A stretch of DNA of 64,000 nt. Source: Mercurialis annua (taxonomy: Eukaryota; Streptophyta; Magnoliopsida; Malpighiales; Euphorbiaceae). A model generated the notes under the pieces. It had not been told where the DNA came from and did not search any database. It worked only from the letters and a program-made list of their open reading frames with translations. The translations under genes were made by a program, and so were the position numbers. This document shows, in pieces, positions 10,655 through 23,279 of this stretch (the first letter of the stretch is position 1; each line of letters begins with the position of its first letter). Where the stretch lies: contig NC_065571.1 of the NCBI RefSeq assembly GCF_937616625.2, positions 45,865,651 through 45,929,650 on the forward strand. The letters run 5' to 3'.

Positions 10655-13007
10655 TGTAATACCCCAAAATGTTTAATTATCTAATTGGACCACGTGTCCA
10701 ATTTGGACTCGCCAGGGTAGCGATATCAGAAAGTTTTCCGATAAATAAGTTTTAGTAGGTCGATTTTGGAAAGGATTATATGCGAGGAATTTAGTAATAT
10801 ATTTCAATTCCTAAGTTCGAATTGGAATTAAGAGGAAAAAATGTCAAGAAAAGCTCGAAATAAAGTGCAGGGACCAAAGTGGTAATTTAACCACTTTGTG
10901 TCGAAAATGGAAATTTATAGGTTTTGACGGGAAAGTATTAATATCGAGTTTCGTATTATTTATAATAAATAATACGTATAAGTCATAATAAAAGGATTTA
11001 TCGATTTAGTTATGGACTAAATCGTATAAAAGAAAAGTTTAAAGAATAAATGATAATAAACAAAAAGAACAAGGATCAAAGTGGCATTTTAGCCAAATTA
11101 TAAGAAGAAGAAGATATGAATTAGAGAAGGATCGAGAGATTTTGAGAGTTAACGAGCGATACCGTCGTTTCGCCGCCGTTTCGCCGTTCGACGTCCGATT
11201 CGAGCGATTTTCGCGGCGATTTCTTCAGAATCGAATCCTCTATCAATCCCGAGCATCAAATCAAGGTAAATATTTCGAAAATTGGTGATAAATTCGAATA
11301 TATATGGCTGTTTTAGTGAGATTGAGTTTTAGGATTGAATTCGACGTTTTTGAAGTTATTATAGCGTTTTAATGAAAACTGAGATGCGGGTATTGTAAAG
11401 TCGAATGTATAGCACGTCGGGATGGCTGAAAAGCCTCGGAAAACGAATTTCCGGGGGGCTGTCACGAGTGTGCGTTCGCACACATTGAGTGTGTGTTCGC
11501 ACACTCCCTGAGTTTTAGGGTGTGCGTTCGCACACTACCCTAAACTTGGCAGATTCAAAATCCCAACGGTCAGTTTATAGATTTGCCTCTTAGGAACGCC
11601 TCTGTCAAATTTCATGTCGATCCAACGGTTCAATTGGGAGAGATCGTCATTTTACTAAACAGTGTCAGTGTGCAGGCAGCACCTGCGCATTGTCCTGAAA
11701 ACTCCTTGAAACTTCATTGAAATGAAACTAAACCCTAAAACTTAAAAGTATTATACGTATAGGAATACGAGATTCACGTCTAATCATTAAATGTTAATTA
11801 TTTATCAGACGTGTCAGAGCAGAGAGGTCAGTAGACGTGGGATAGCAAGGGCATATCATTTCATCGACCATATTTGTGATTGGATTGCGGTCACTGTGAG
11901 TTGCACTTTACTTTCGTGTATTATACATATAAAGTTATTTTGTATAAATATATATATATACTGTTTACACGCATCTTATTATATATAATTGATTGAAATG
12001 TTATATGCTTTATTAATTCTTATATACGAGAACTAGTATGCGATCCGAAGAAACTAGCTACCTATTGGGTGTCAATAGGATGTGTGATCACCAGTATCGA
12101 GTCAGTCTAGTATATTTGCATTTGAGAAATGACTTGACACAGCTGGGAGCTGTTGATGATTATCAAATTTATGTGGCTGGGCCACCAGCGAGTTAGACCC
12201 GCGATTGATATTTACGATTGGGTTTTTGATACGAGTGAGTACTCGGCTACGGTGTAGTCTGGAGTCCCCGTATCTAGTGGCTGGGCCACCAGCGAGTTAG
12301 ACTCGCGATTGATATTTACGATTGGGTTGAATGATAATGATTATTCGAGAAATGTGTCGCATGCTAGGATATTAGTTTCGTACGGATCAAATACCTGTTT
12401 ATATGTTTTATATTATTGTTTTATTGAGATGCGATGCTATGTTTTTATAATAATACCGTTAGTAAATGCAAACTCACTCAGTATTTTCCCAAATACTGAC
12501 CCCTCACCTTTGATTTTTTCAGGTGCTTAGTATGTGGACCTAGCTAGAGGCCAATTTTGAAGTCCAGAAGTCAGCTGTGTATGTTTAGTTTCTGACTTCT
12601 GTGAATGCTGCAGTAGTGGTCCCGCGTTGACAGAGTCGTAGCCTAGACAGCAGTACATTTTTGATTGTGCATTTCACTTGCTGTCTTGTTTATATGTTTT
12701 GATAGGCTACGTATAATATGATTGTTCACGGCACCAGATGCCGGTGATAAGCTTGAGACACTAACTGATGTATGTAATACCGCGAGGCCAGTTCGTACAG
12801 GGTACGGTAACTAGAGCCCGCGAGGTTTTAAACAGTTAGTGTATATATTTGGTTATATGTTATATATGAGTATTTGCTTCCGTTGTTTGTTGTTATTTGT
12901 TTATTATTTGCGAAAAATTAATTGTGGTTTGAGGCTTGCTACGGGTTCCGGAGCTACCACTCCCATTCCCTAGCGCCGGTTGCGGCCTAATATTTTGGGT
13001 CGTGACA
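10655..13007 (+). repeat. 5' LTR
   Basis: 2353-bp long terminal repeat, TGTAATACCCC to GGGTCGTGACA. It contains three hairpin-forming GTGTGYGTTCGCACAC units at about 11468-11536 and an ACTCACTCAGT motif near 12473. It has no coding function; short reading frames inside it are duplicated in the 3' LTR simply because the LTRs are copies. Confidence 0.95.
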
Positions 13008-13011
13008 ATGT

Positions 13012-13023
13012 TGGTATCGGAGC
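13012..13023 (+). other. Primer-binding site, initiator tRNA-Met type
   Basis: TGGTATCGGAGC lies five bases after the 5' LTR and matches the usual plant initiator tRNA-Met primer site TGGTATCAGAGC at 11 of 12 bases. Confidence 0.88.
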
Positions 13024-13533
13024 AGTTGGTCCAGTTACCACTGCAAGTTTGTTTGAGTGTTTGTTTGAGAGCAGTTGGTCTAGTTACCACTGCCAGTTGT
13101 GTCTGAATGTCTGTTTGACTTTGAATACTCTGTCAGTAAGTAAACCTAGGAACTACTGCAGCAAGAGAGTCAAACCTTAGTTGTTTGCATTTGATTGATA
13201 TGTGCATTATTAGTAAGTTCCATAACGCGCGCGAACTAGGACTATTAAGCTAGCAAGTGACTAGTATCTCTTTATATGGATGACTAAGACAACTAAGTAT
13301 TTGTTGCTTATGCTAAGAGATAGAAAATGGTTAAATGTTTGCAAATAGGAGCGGCTAAGGCAACTAAGTGTTTATTACTTGTGTAAGGGGTATTAGGTGA
13401 TTCCATATTTGTGAATTAGGTATAGATTGACTGAAAGTTTAATGTTTGTGATGCCTTACGAATGATACTGAAGTTAAGCAAGGAAAAAGGGGGCTCAGGT
13501 GGTCGCTGGCGTTTGTAACTGTTTCTTTTTAGC

Positions 13534-14397
13534 ATGTCTGGGCAAAACGGAGCTTAGTCACATGCAGCAGAGGAACGGGAGGAAGCACCTCTTATCTGTC
13601 AAGATGGATTTCACAACGAAATAGACGGACCATCTGAAGTCCACTAGAATGGATTCCACATAGATATTGGGAGATCATCTGAGATATATCAGAATGGTTT
13701 CATGTCAGTATCAGAAATTGGTAGTTCTTTTAGGGTTAGAGGTAGAACTCACTTGCTTGAAATGGAGTACAATGAAGAAAGTGAGGAAGAATCAGAATAA
13801 GTTCCTCAAGAAGAGGACTTTGAAGAAGAAGAGTTATCAGATGAGTCAGACGTCGAGGAGTACCGAAGTAAACATTTCTGGTCCAATGTGCGGAGGTACC
13901 GCAATTTGAGAGAAGATGGAGGGCTAGTAAATGGCCAGATACAAGTGATTTTGAATCAGGTTAGGAGACAAATGCGCTCCTTTTCTGGAGGAATACTACC
14001 AGTGGGACTGTGTTCCACTGACTTTTTACGTATGGTCGAGGGAGTCCCAGATCTAGATAAAGATAATGAGACAATTAATCGTAGATATGTCAGGAGATTA
14101 GGACCAGAGTTTGATGAGCTATATGAGTATGTTCACGAGCACTTTGGGACGCTCACTATGATGGCCCGTAAGATTGAGGCTGACCGCGAGTGGGATGGCA
14201 ATCCTGTTCGACCCTACTTTTTCAGACGTGCGTTCTATCCAGATTATACTAGTCGATCCTCTGGTATTAGGACTAACCCCCACTCCGTGCATAGAGGTGG
14301 AGGCAACTCTAGTAGAAGAATTAAGGGTCGACACACTGGAATAGTTATTAGAAAACCTAGCGTTCCACATCAGGCAACCCCGATATCAAATGACTAA
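13534..14397 (+). pseudogene. gag of the LTR element, three in-frame stop codons
   Basis: One frame from the ATG at 13534 to the TAA at 14395-14397 is open apart from three stops: TAG at codon 8 (13555), TAG at codon 38 (13645) and TAA at codon 89 (13798). It would be 287 codons. It contains three degenerate repeats around QDGFH / NGFH / QNGFM, then an acidic stretch (EESEEE, EEDFEEEELSDESD) and a gag-like region after codon 119 (FLRMVEGVPDLDKDN, RRYVRRLGPEFDELYEY). No zinc knuckle is seen. The gag call rests on position after the primer site and on resemblance to plant gypsy gag. The stops imply it is not made in full. Confidence 0.65.
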
Positions 14398-17300
14398 TAT
14401 GCTTTGAGTAATTGTGTTTATATGTTGCATTGTTGTGTATATGTTTACTGCATGCATGATAGAGCATAATGAGTAGAATGTACCTATAGGATAATACCTC
14501 AGATAGGTAGGGCCTATAGAAAGCGATATTGACAAACACGTGCTTAAAAAATGAATATATAAACATAATTTACAAAAATAATAATATAATAAACGATAAA
14601 TAATACATTTATCGTGAACGTAATTCCTGTATTACGTTCTAGAAGTTGTGAAGAAAGAGATGGGTTACCAACAGGGAATCGATGTGAAACATCGGTACCT
14701 GCGTTTGTATAGGACATGGTACAAAGTGTTAAAGAAGTGGTTGTGGTGATTACAGCAGTAGAAAATGTTGAATTAAATTAAGTTATCAGAGATATGGAGA
14801 AAGAATTGATGTGATAGGAGAATAGTCAGGAAAATGACAGAAGGTGACAGCAATACAAAAATTTAAAATGTACCCAATAATAATAGAGAAAGCCGTTAAT
14901 AGTCGCAGAGTGTACGATCTGGAGTAAACTTATGTTTTATGAAAAGTATGAAGAATTTTTAAGATTTTTCAAAGTACGATTGTGCTCAGACATCGCATAT
15001 GACATTGCATAATCATGATAGGAATGCATAAGGAAATGATTTTCAAAATATAGATCACGCATCATATCTTTACAATGATAAAGAAAATGCGATTTCGAGC
15101 AACTCTTTGGTGATGAGAGGTGTCATCACTCTGAGCTACAATTGTACTAATGATTTCAAACGATTTATGAAAAGTAATTTAAAAGAGCTGGCCAGCCAAA
15201 GAATGTTTTGAAATCTTTTGTTAGTAAGTGAACTCAGATGTGAAACTCTGCGACAGATAATAAAATGTTCTTAGTAAATAAGAATAAAATTTAAAAGCAA
15301 ATCCCAATAACAGAATAAAGCCCTGTTAATGATAATTGCAATAATGTTAAGGGAGCTACAGTGAAATGTGAACGAGGAGTTATTGCCGGAGAGCGAACGC
15401 AGTCAAGATGCAATGCGCTGGCAATATTTAAGGATATAGTAATTATCCTTATGATAAAATAAAGGATGAAATGACGGAGAGTCATGTTAAACGAAAGAAA
15501 CGTAACAAATACGCAAGGATGAAGAGTATAAGGATTATTCCTATGGTGAAATAAGTAACGTAGCGAACGAGAAATATACTAGAGAAAGGAAATTGAAAGT
15601 ATAAGGGACGAGAAGACGATAATATGAACGATGAACATGAAGTGATATTTAAAGGATATAACTTTATCAATATCAGTGTTCGAAGATACAGAAGTAGAAA
15701 GAGAAAGGATACGAAATGATGAAGCAGACGATTTTGCAAAATGTGAAGGTGATTTTGCAAGATATGAAAGTTAGAAATTTGATAGATCAAGAGAGATAAT
15801 GATGCTATATGACTGATATTAAGTGAAGTCACTAATATCAACATTAAGAGCTATAGATTGCGTTAACTGAAAGGAGAAAAGTTAAGTTGTAAAATTCTAG
15901 TATAAGGAGAAAGGCACACGTATAGGCATACATGTCAGTAAATGTAAGAATTGTGGATAATATGAAAGAAAGTATAATGAGGAAACTCATATACCCTTAA
16001 GATTTAGTAAGATGAATAGAGGAGAAAGTTCTAGAAATACGTCAGAAGGATCATCAGAATAGAACAATAATAATGGAGCTATTATAAACGGAGAAAAGAC
16101 GTAATAAATACAGTAAGTAAAGGATGAGATGATACTTCATTGCTATTAAACAGATAGGAGTGAACTGTATCTAAGGAGTCGTGATGTCACAAGAACGAGA
16201 AATGATGCTAGTACAGAAAAATTAAGTTATTTAAAGACAATGAGAACCATGTTATAAGTGCTAAAGAAGCATAAGGTGTATAGGACAACAAAATCGAAAC
16301 TATTCCCTAATTTTGGAATTTATAAGGTTAAGTATAACTTATACATTAGGAATAGTCGGAAACACTTCAAGAGGAAGATGAGAGCCAGAGTAAAGACAAA
16401 CTAAGAAATGATTGTAGTCAGTGCCAAGAGGATACCTTGAAAAGTGAGAACAATGTTGTGAAGCTATTCGAGAGTAAGAAGAAGAAGTGTAAGATACAAG
16501 AGAAAGTTGTTTATACAGTAAGGAAGAATAACGATAAAGAAAGTAAATAAGTTATTAAGGATCTACTGAATTTGTTAAAGATTAAAGGTAAAGATGAAGT
16601 TAAGCGAAGGCTAACTAACAATAAGGATTCTTGAAATAGTTAAATGTTAAAGAAACATATAAGATTCTTACGAGATCATCATGAAAAAGGAACGGTAACA
16701 CAAAGGTAAGACAACTTTGACTGGGAAGTCAATAAAAGACTCGAGACGTACCTCAAAAGGGTAATGAGAGGGAAGTGAAAAGGATAAGAATACGAATAGT
16801 ATTAGTAACAAAGGCAACTGTACAAGCCATACGATTAAAAGTAACGTGAAATGAAATGTTTAAGACAATAGTAAAGGATGAAGGATCACGACCAACAGAA
16901 CGACGTGAAGTTCACGATAGATTAAAGGAGCAAAGGAAAGAGAATGGAAGATAGTGAAAAGAGTATCAAGTTTAGCTACGTTAAGAGAAAGTGAAAGTAT
17001 TAAACATAGTGCAAGTTGAGAAAGATTGGTTAATAAAGAATGAAGTGTCAGAGAATGACAGCAAGGAGTGGAAAATGACAAGAACCAGTTAAGAAAGGAA
17101 AGTGATAACTACAGACGATAGGAAAGATCATAACTGCAAGTTATGATTACAAGAGAAAATATTCATAGGAATATGAATAAAGTAAGTATGTCAGTAAGGA
17201 TGAAATTGGCACGCCGTGACCATTCACGTATAAAGAAGACTAGTAGCAACCTATGGCTACTAAGAATGAAATGACAAAACGAGAAAACATTAAGTTATGA

Positions 17301-17606
17301 TTAGTTACAACCAAATAGCAACGACGCAAGGATTATGATGTTAAGGATGCAATTACAGCTACATTATTCTGGAAAGACGACAGATGAAACAAGATGATAA
17401 TGAGAAGATTCTCAACTATACAACAGCAAGAGACTACGGTGACCAAAATAGATAATCGATTAATGGGATCACCGCCATACGTGGAAAGGTAAGAGTTAAG
17501 TAAAAGGAAAAGCTGCGATCAAAACGGATTAACGGACGTCAAGGAAATTGTAAGGATGAGTTAAGATCCTAACAAGATTTATGAAAATTCGAGAACGAAT
17601 TTTTAT
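14398..17606 (+). other. Purine-rich non-coding interior of the LTR element
   Basis: About 3.2 kb where a pol gene would normally lie, without a domain I can recognise in any frame. The plus strand is strikingly A+G rich (72% and 77% in two 60-base lines counted by hand, at 15601 and 17041). The minus-strand frames here are Leu/Ser/Ile-rich shadows of this bias. Confidence 0.6.
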
Positions 17607-17619
17607 AAGGGGGGAAGAG
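17607..17619 (+). other. Polypurine tract
   Basis: AAGGGGGGAAGAG abuts the first base of the 3' LTR, the expected place of the plus-strand primer for reverse transcription. Confidence 0.88.
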
Positions 17620-19993
17620 TGTAATACCCCAAAATGTTTAATTATCTAATTGGACCACGTGTCCAGTTTGGACTCGCCAGGGTGGCGATATCAGAAAGTT
17701 TTTCGATAAATAAGTTTTAGTAGGTCGGTTTTGGAAAGGATTATATGCGAGGAATTTAGTAATATATTTCAATTCCTAAGTTCGAATTGGAATTAAGAGG
17801 AAAAAATGTCAAGAAAAGCTCGAAATAAAGTGCAGGGACCAAAGTGGTAATTTAACCACTTTGTGTCAAAAATGGAAATTTATAGGTTTTGACGGGAAAG
17901 TATTAATATCGAGTTTCGTATTATTTATAATAAATAATACGTATAAGTCATAATAAAAGGATTTATCGATTTAGTTATGGACTAAATCGTATAAAAGAAA
18001 AGTTTAAAGAATAAATGATAATAAACAAAAAGAACAAGGATCAAAGTGGCATTTTAGCCAAATTATAAGAAGAAGAAGATATGAATCAGAGAAGGATCGA
18101 GAGATTTTGAGAGTTAACGAGCGATACCGTCGTTTCGCCGCCGTTTCGCCGTTCCACGTCCGATTCGAGCGATTTTCGCGGCGATTTCTTTATAATCGAA
18201 TCCTCTATCAATCCCGAGCATCAAATCAAGGTAAATATTTCGAAAATTGGTGATAAATTCGAATATATATGGCTGTTTTAGTGAGATTGAGTTTTAGGAT
18301 TGAATTCGACGTTTTTGAAGTTATTATAGCGTTTTAATGAAAACCGAGATGCGGGTATTGTATAGTCGAATGCATAGCACGTCGGGATGGCTGAAAAGCC
18401 CCGGAAAACGACTTTCCGGGGGGCTGTCACGAGTGTGCGTTCGCACACATTGAGTGTGTGTTCGCACACTCCCTGAGTTTTAGGGTGTGCGTTCGCACAC
18501 TCATTGTGTGCGTTCGCACACTACCCTAAACTTGGCAGATTCAAAATCCCAACGGTCCGTTTATAGATTTGCCTCTTAGGAACGCCTCTGTCAAATTTCA
18601 TGTCGATCCAACGGTTCAATTGGGAGAGATCGTCATTTTACTAAACAGTGTCAGTGTGCAGGCAGCACCTGCGCATTGTCCTGAAAACTCCTTGAAACTT
18701 CATTGAAATGAAACTAAACCCTAAAACTTAAAAGTATTATACGTATAGGAATACGAGATTCACGTCTAATCATTAAATGTTAATTATTTATCAGACGTGT
18801 CAGAGCAGAGAGGTCAGTAGACGTGGGATAGCAAGGGCATATCATTTCATCGACCATATTTGTGATTGGATTGCGGTCACTGTGAGTTGCACTTTACTTT
18901 CGTGTATTATACATATAAAGTTATTTTGTATAAATATATATATATACTGTTTACACGCATCTTATTATATATAATTGATTGAAATGTTATATGCTTTATT
19001 AATTCTTATATACGAGAACTAGTATGCGATCCGAAGAAACTAGCTACCTATTGGGTGTCAATAGGATGTGTGATCACCAGTATCGAGTCAGTCTAGTATA
19101 TTTGCATTTGAGAAATGACTTGACACAGCTGGGAGCTGTTGATGATTATAAAATTTATGTGGCTGGGCCACCAGCGAGTTAGACCCGCGATTGATATTTA
19201 CGATTGGGTTTTTGATACGAGTGAGTACTCGGCTACGGTGTAGTCTGGAGTCCCCGTATCTAGTGGCTGGGCCACCAGCGAGTTAGACTCGCGATTGATA
19301 TTTACGATTGGGTTGAATGATAATGATTATTCGAGAAATGTGTCGCATGCTAGGATATTAGTTTCGTACGGATCAAATACCTGTTTATATGTTTTATATT
19401 ATTGTTTTATTGAGATGCGATGCTATGTTTTTATAATAATACCGTTAGTAAATGCAAACTCACTCAGTATTTTCCCAAATACTGACCCCTCACCTTTGAT
19501 GTTTTCAGGTGCTTAGTATGTGGACCTAGCTAGAGGCCAATTTTGAAGTCCAGAAGTCAGCTGTGTATGTTTAGTTTCTGACTTCTGTGAATGCTGCAGT
19601 AGTGGTCCCGCGTTGACAGAGTCGTAGCCTAGACAACAGTACATTTTTGATTGTGCATTTCACTTGCTGTCTTGTTTATATGTTTTGATAGGCTACGTAT
19701 AATATGATTGTTCACGGCACCAGATGCCGGTGATAAGCTTGAGACACTAACTGATGTATGTAATACCGCGAGGCCAGTTCGTACAGGGTACGGTAACTAG
19801 AGCCCGCGAGGTTTTAAACAGTTAGTGTATATATTTGGTTATATGTTATATATGAGTATTTGCTTCCGTTGTTTGTTGTTATTTGTTTATTATTTGCGAA
19901 AAATTAATTGTGGTTTGAGGCTTGCTACGGGTTCCGGAGCTACCACTCCCGTTCCCTAGCGCCGGTTGCGGTCTAATATTTTGGGTCGTGACA
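17620..19993 (+). repeat. 3' LTR
   Basis: 2374-bp copy of the 5' LTR, nearly identical. It has an extra 21-bp unit at about 18501-18521 that adds a fourth GTGTGCGTTCGCACAC hairpin. Confidence 0.95.
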
Positions 19994-19998
19994 AAAGC

Positions 19999-21286
19999 GT
20001 TAGAATACTTCTATGAAAGGGTGTCCAAAAGAAAAAAAAATCTTTGTAGGAGCTTCAGACTTCCAAAGTTGCTGGAAACAAGCAGCAGAGATCAAGATTG
20101 TTGAAGGAATAGCAAGTCGAAGCTGCTTTGCCATGGTGTTCGCAAAAAAGCCTTTTAATACAAGGCCTCCAAATCATTTCGTCTTCTTCACAATCTGCCA
20201 GACCTGAACTCATAGAGTAGGGTCTAACCTGATGAGTAAAACGAACCAACAATTGTTTCAATTCTTCAAACTGTAGTTTTTCATTAATGTAAAGTCTCCG
20301 ATGCCAACGCCATTCCGAAGAAATAACATACTCAATACATGTCTGCTTCATGTTTGAAAGTGAAAACAAACGGGGGAGTAAAAAAGAAGTTGTTCTGTTA
20401 TCCGATCAATCATCATGCCAAAGAGAAATTAAACGACCTTTTCCAAAAATGAAGCCAACATTTGACTTACATTTTTGCCAAATAATAAAGTCAACACAAC
20501 AAGCACGACGAATTCCTTTCCAGATAAACGATAACTGATTAGAATCACCATGCAATACAGCATTCCAAGTTGTTAAATTAGAGTAAGAAGAGACTACACA
20601 AAACCACAAGGATTTTCTATTAGCCGATCGTAATTTTTAAAGCCATAAATAATAAACTTAGATTTTTAACCTTCAAATTACAAATCCCCAAACCACCATT
20701 ATTGTAATCACGACAAGTAACGTCCCAAGACACTTTGTAAAAAGATTGAGAAGAATTACCTCCCTTACAAAAAAAAAAAAATTCTTCATATAAGATTCAA
20801 GTTCAGTTTGTACACCAAGCGGCAAATCAAGAACAGACATGAAATAAATTGACAAACTGAAAAGAACCGATTTCACAAGTACTAACCTTCCTATAGGAGA
20901 AAGTAACGAACCTTTCCAAAGAGCTAATTTGAATTTAAATCTCTGAATCACATGATCCCAATAAGAAATAGAGACGCGCTTCACAGCTAATTGCGAACCC
21001 AAATATTTTATAGAAACCGAATCAATGTGACATCCCATAATACCTGCTGCCAAATTCAAGTCTGAATTTGAAACATGAACACCAAAAATAGAGCTTTTGT
21101 GAAAATTTATTTTCAGTCTCGAAATCAATTCGAAACAACGCATGATACGAGTTAGAATACTAAGCTGATTCAGATAAAAAAGAAGGAAAAGAATAGTATC
21201 ATCCGCAAATTGCAAAACTGAAATTGAATTAAGAGAAGTCGAGTAAGCGAAGCCATTAATAATGTCCAAATCACCCGATTTCTTCA
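19999..21286 (-). mobile_element. Reverse-transcriptase part of the LINE that hosts the LTR element
   Basis: Minus strand. 20673-21269 encodes the end of an L1-type reverse transcriptase, with the catalytic motif FADDT preceded by a short hydrophobic run and followed by LKINFHKSSIFG and YLGSQL, the usual sequence after the active site. 20406-20609 and 20055-20369 continue the ORF2 C-terminal region in other frames. The coding trail continues across the LTR element into 10113-10649. The LINE is 5'-truncated just before the active site (about 21286) and broken by frameshifts. Confidence 0.85.
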
Positions 21287-21969
21287 GGATATTTTATTAA
21301 TTATCAAATCATTCATTGTTGGTACGTTTACGAAACATAATACTTTTATTATTTTTAAAATATGTAATGTATTTTGCAATTTATTATCAAAATTAAACTA
21401 GAGATTTTTTTTATAATTACTGCATAGAAAAACAATTATCGAATAATCTCTTTTATTACATCAGAAATTCATACTATGTAGAGATTATTGTTTAGAGTTC
21501 TAACTAAAATAGACTACTTTAATATTAATAACTGTTATTTTAATTATTATTTAATCATTTAGAATTTTAATTAAGATAAATTATTTCTAATAAATTATTA
21601 ATTTAACTATTATTTAAAATTTTCAATATATATTCTCTATAAATAAGATAAACTGCTCCTAATTATTAACTACTATATCAATAATTATTTGATAATTTAT
21701 ATTTATATTTAAATATAATTTATAATTTATAATTATAAAAATAATTATTAATTAGACATATATATAATATTTTAACGAGTCACACTACGAGACACGTGTA
21801 AAACACGTAAAGCGACTCACTAGTAAAAATAAAAGAGGATTATGATGAAAAAAGGAATGGATAATTTATTAGAAAAATGAAAAAGATCATTGACCAGCTA
21901 ATCTATTTTTTTATAGTAAAGAATAACAATAAAAAAGTGGATCGCATAGATAATTATTAGAGTAAAAGC
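21287..21969. other. AT-rich intergenic DNA with a Helitron-like 3' end
   Basis: No gene. At 21794-21808 ACGTGT and ACACGT can form a hairpin; 11 bases further comes CTAGT (21820-21824), followed by A-rich DNA. This is the layout of a Helitron 3' terminus. The matching 5' end was not identified. Confidence 0.4.
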
Positions 21970-22578
21970 ATTAAAGTGAAAAACTTTTTTTTTGATGAAT
22001 AATATGTATATTAAGGCCAAAAAAAGGCAAAAAACCGAAACTCAAGGCTTTCGCACAAGAAGTGACTTACAAAGAAGCACACTAAAGGTTTAGGCCAAGA
22101 GAAACGGAAACAAAACTCAAAAGTCTCGGAACAAAATATAACGCGGATTTCTAAAGAAATCCAATCCCGAATAGGGAAAACTCTTATTACAAAATTTAAA
22201 AAGAAAAGCCGCTCTCATAAAGCATCTAAAAACCACATCTTACTTAGAATGAACAATACCTTGAAAGACCCTTCCATTTCTGCACTTCCAAATATCCCAA
22301 ATAATGAGATAGCCGAGAACTTGCCAAAGCATCCAATAACGACTCAAAGGAATCACATTATTCCATTGAATCAAAAAGTCCGTGAAAGAGAACGGAGCTA
22401 CCCAAACGATATCCAACTTAGCTATCACACAATTCCAAATACTCCAAGCAAAGGAACAGTGAATAAAAAGATGGTCCTGAGTTTCTATATTATCACAAAG
22501 AAAACATAAAGATTGATCAATCGGGATAATAGAACGCTTTACCAAAAATTCCAGCGTAGGAATTAAAGTGAAAAACTT
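21970..22578 (-). mobile_element. 5'-truncated LINE copy with 17-bp target-site duplication
   Basis: The insert at 21987-22561 is bounded by the perfect 17-bp direct repeat ATTAAAGTGAAAAACTT (21970-21986, 22562-22578). A T-run at the left end is the reverse poly(A) tail. The minus strand encodes the L1 ORF2 zinc-binding domain (CFLCDNIETQDHLFIHC) and C-terminal tail (WDIWKCRNGRVF). This is a textbook target-primed insertion that brought only the last ~0.57 kb of the element. Confidence 0.93.
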
Positions 22579-22770
22579 AAAGGAGATTGTCTAAAAACTT
22601 TACAAGATAATTCTATAATATAAATATAAGTTTAAAGAAATAAATTTTTTGATATAAAATAACAATGATGTGTTGACATGAAGCGTAAGAATAACCCTAA
22701 TAATTTTAGAAGCATAAAAATAATTAAATTTAACAAAATTATATACTGGTTTATTTATTAGTTTTTATTT

Positions 22771-23279
22771 GTAGTGCATAGGCCTGTGCATCGGACGGTT
22801 CGGTAGACCGAACTGAAAAAACTGAAAAATAGCCAAAACTCAAAACTGAAATTGGACCAAACCAAAAAATTTGGTTCGATTCGGTTCAGTTTAAAACCTA
22901 TTTTTTGAAAAATATTTTTTAATTTTTATATTATGAAAAATTAAAAGATTATTGACTAATAATAATTATATATATATTATTAGTAAAATTATTCATTTAA
23001 AAAATAAATTAACTTATATATTACGTATAATTAAAGAATAAAGACTAAAAATATATTAATTTCATTTTTTTAAATAATAATTAATTTGTTATTCGGTTTT
23101 TCAGTCGGTTTGATTAATAAAACGCTAAAACCAAATTATAAACCGAATATCAAATATTTATATTGACAGAAACCAAATTAAATCATTTTAACCAAAAAAC
23201 TGAATCAATATTAAAATTTCAATTTGGTTCAGTTTGGTTTTTCGGTTCAATTCGGTTTTTGCACAGCCCGAGTGGTGTA
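22771..23279. mobile_element. hAT-type MITE
   Basis: The element at 22779-23271 has inverted ends TAGGCCTGTGCA and TGCACAGCCCGA. Flanks GTAGTGCA and GTGGTGTA match at six of eight positions, fitting an old 8-bp duplication. The arms are rich in TTCGGTTTGGTT-type repeats around an AT-rich core. Confidence 0.7.

Larger units (their letters stand above)
10650..19998 (+). mobile_element. Non-autonomous Ty3/gypsy-type LTR retrotransposon with gag only
   Basis: Complete element at 10655-19993, about 9.3 kb, flanked by the 5-bp duplication AAAGC (10650-10654 and 19994-19998). Two LTRs of 2353 and 2374 bp start TGTAATACCCC and end GGGTCGTGACA, so they keep TG...CA. A primer-binding site for initiator tRNA-Met follows the 5' LTR, and a polypurine tract precedes the 3' LTR. 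The 4.6-kb interior holds a gag frame with three stops and no recognisable protease, reverse transcriptase, RNase H or integrase. The LTRs differ at only about 20 positions by hand count (roughly 1%) plus one 21-bp indel, so the insertion is recent. This fits LARD or TR-GAG elements, moved by an autonomous relative. It lies inside a LINE. Confidence 0.93.

Noticed and set aside
11313..12530. Small frames repeated at 18278-19516
   Set aside because: Identical positions in the two LTRs; they are copied with the LTR and show no coding signature.
15482..17081. Leu/Ser-rich minus-strand frames of 64-120 codons in the LTR element
   Set aside because: They are shadows of the purine-rich plus strand; no domain or conserved motif is seen.
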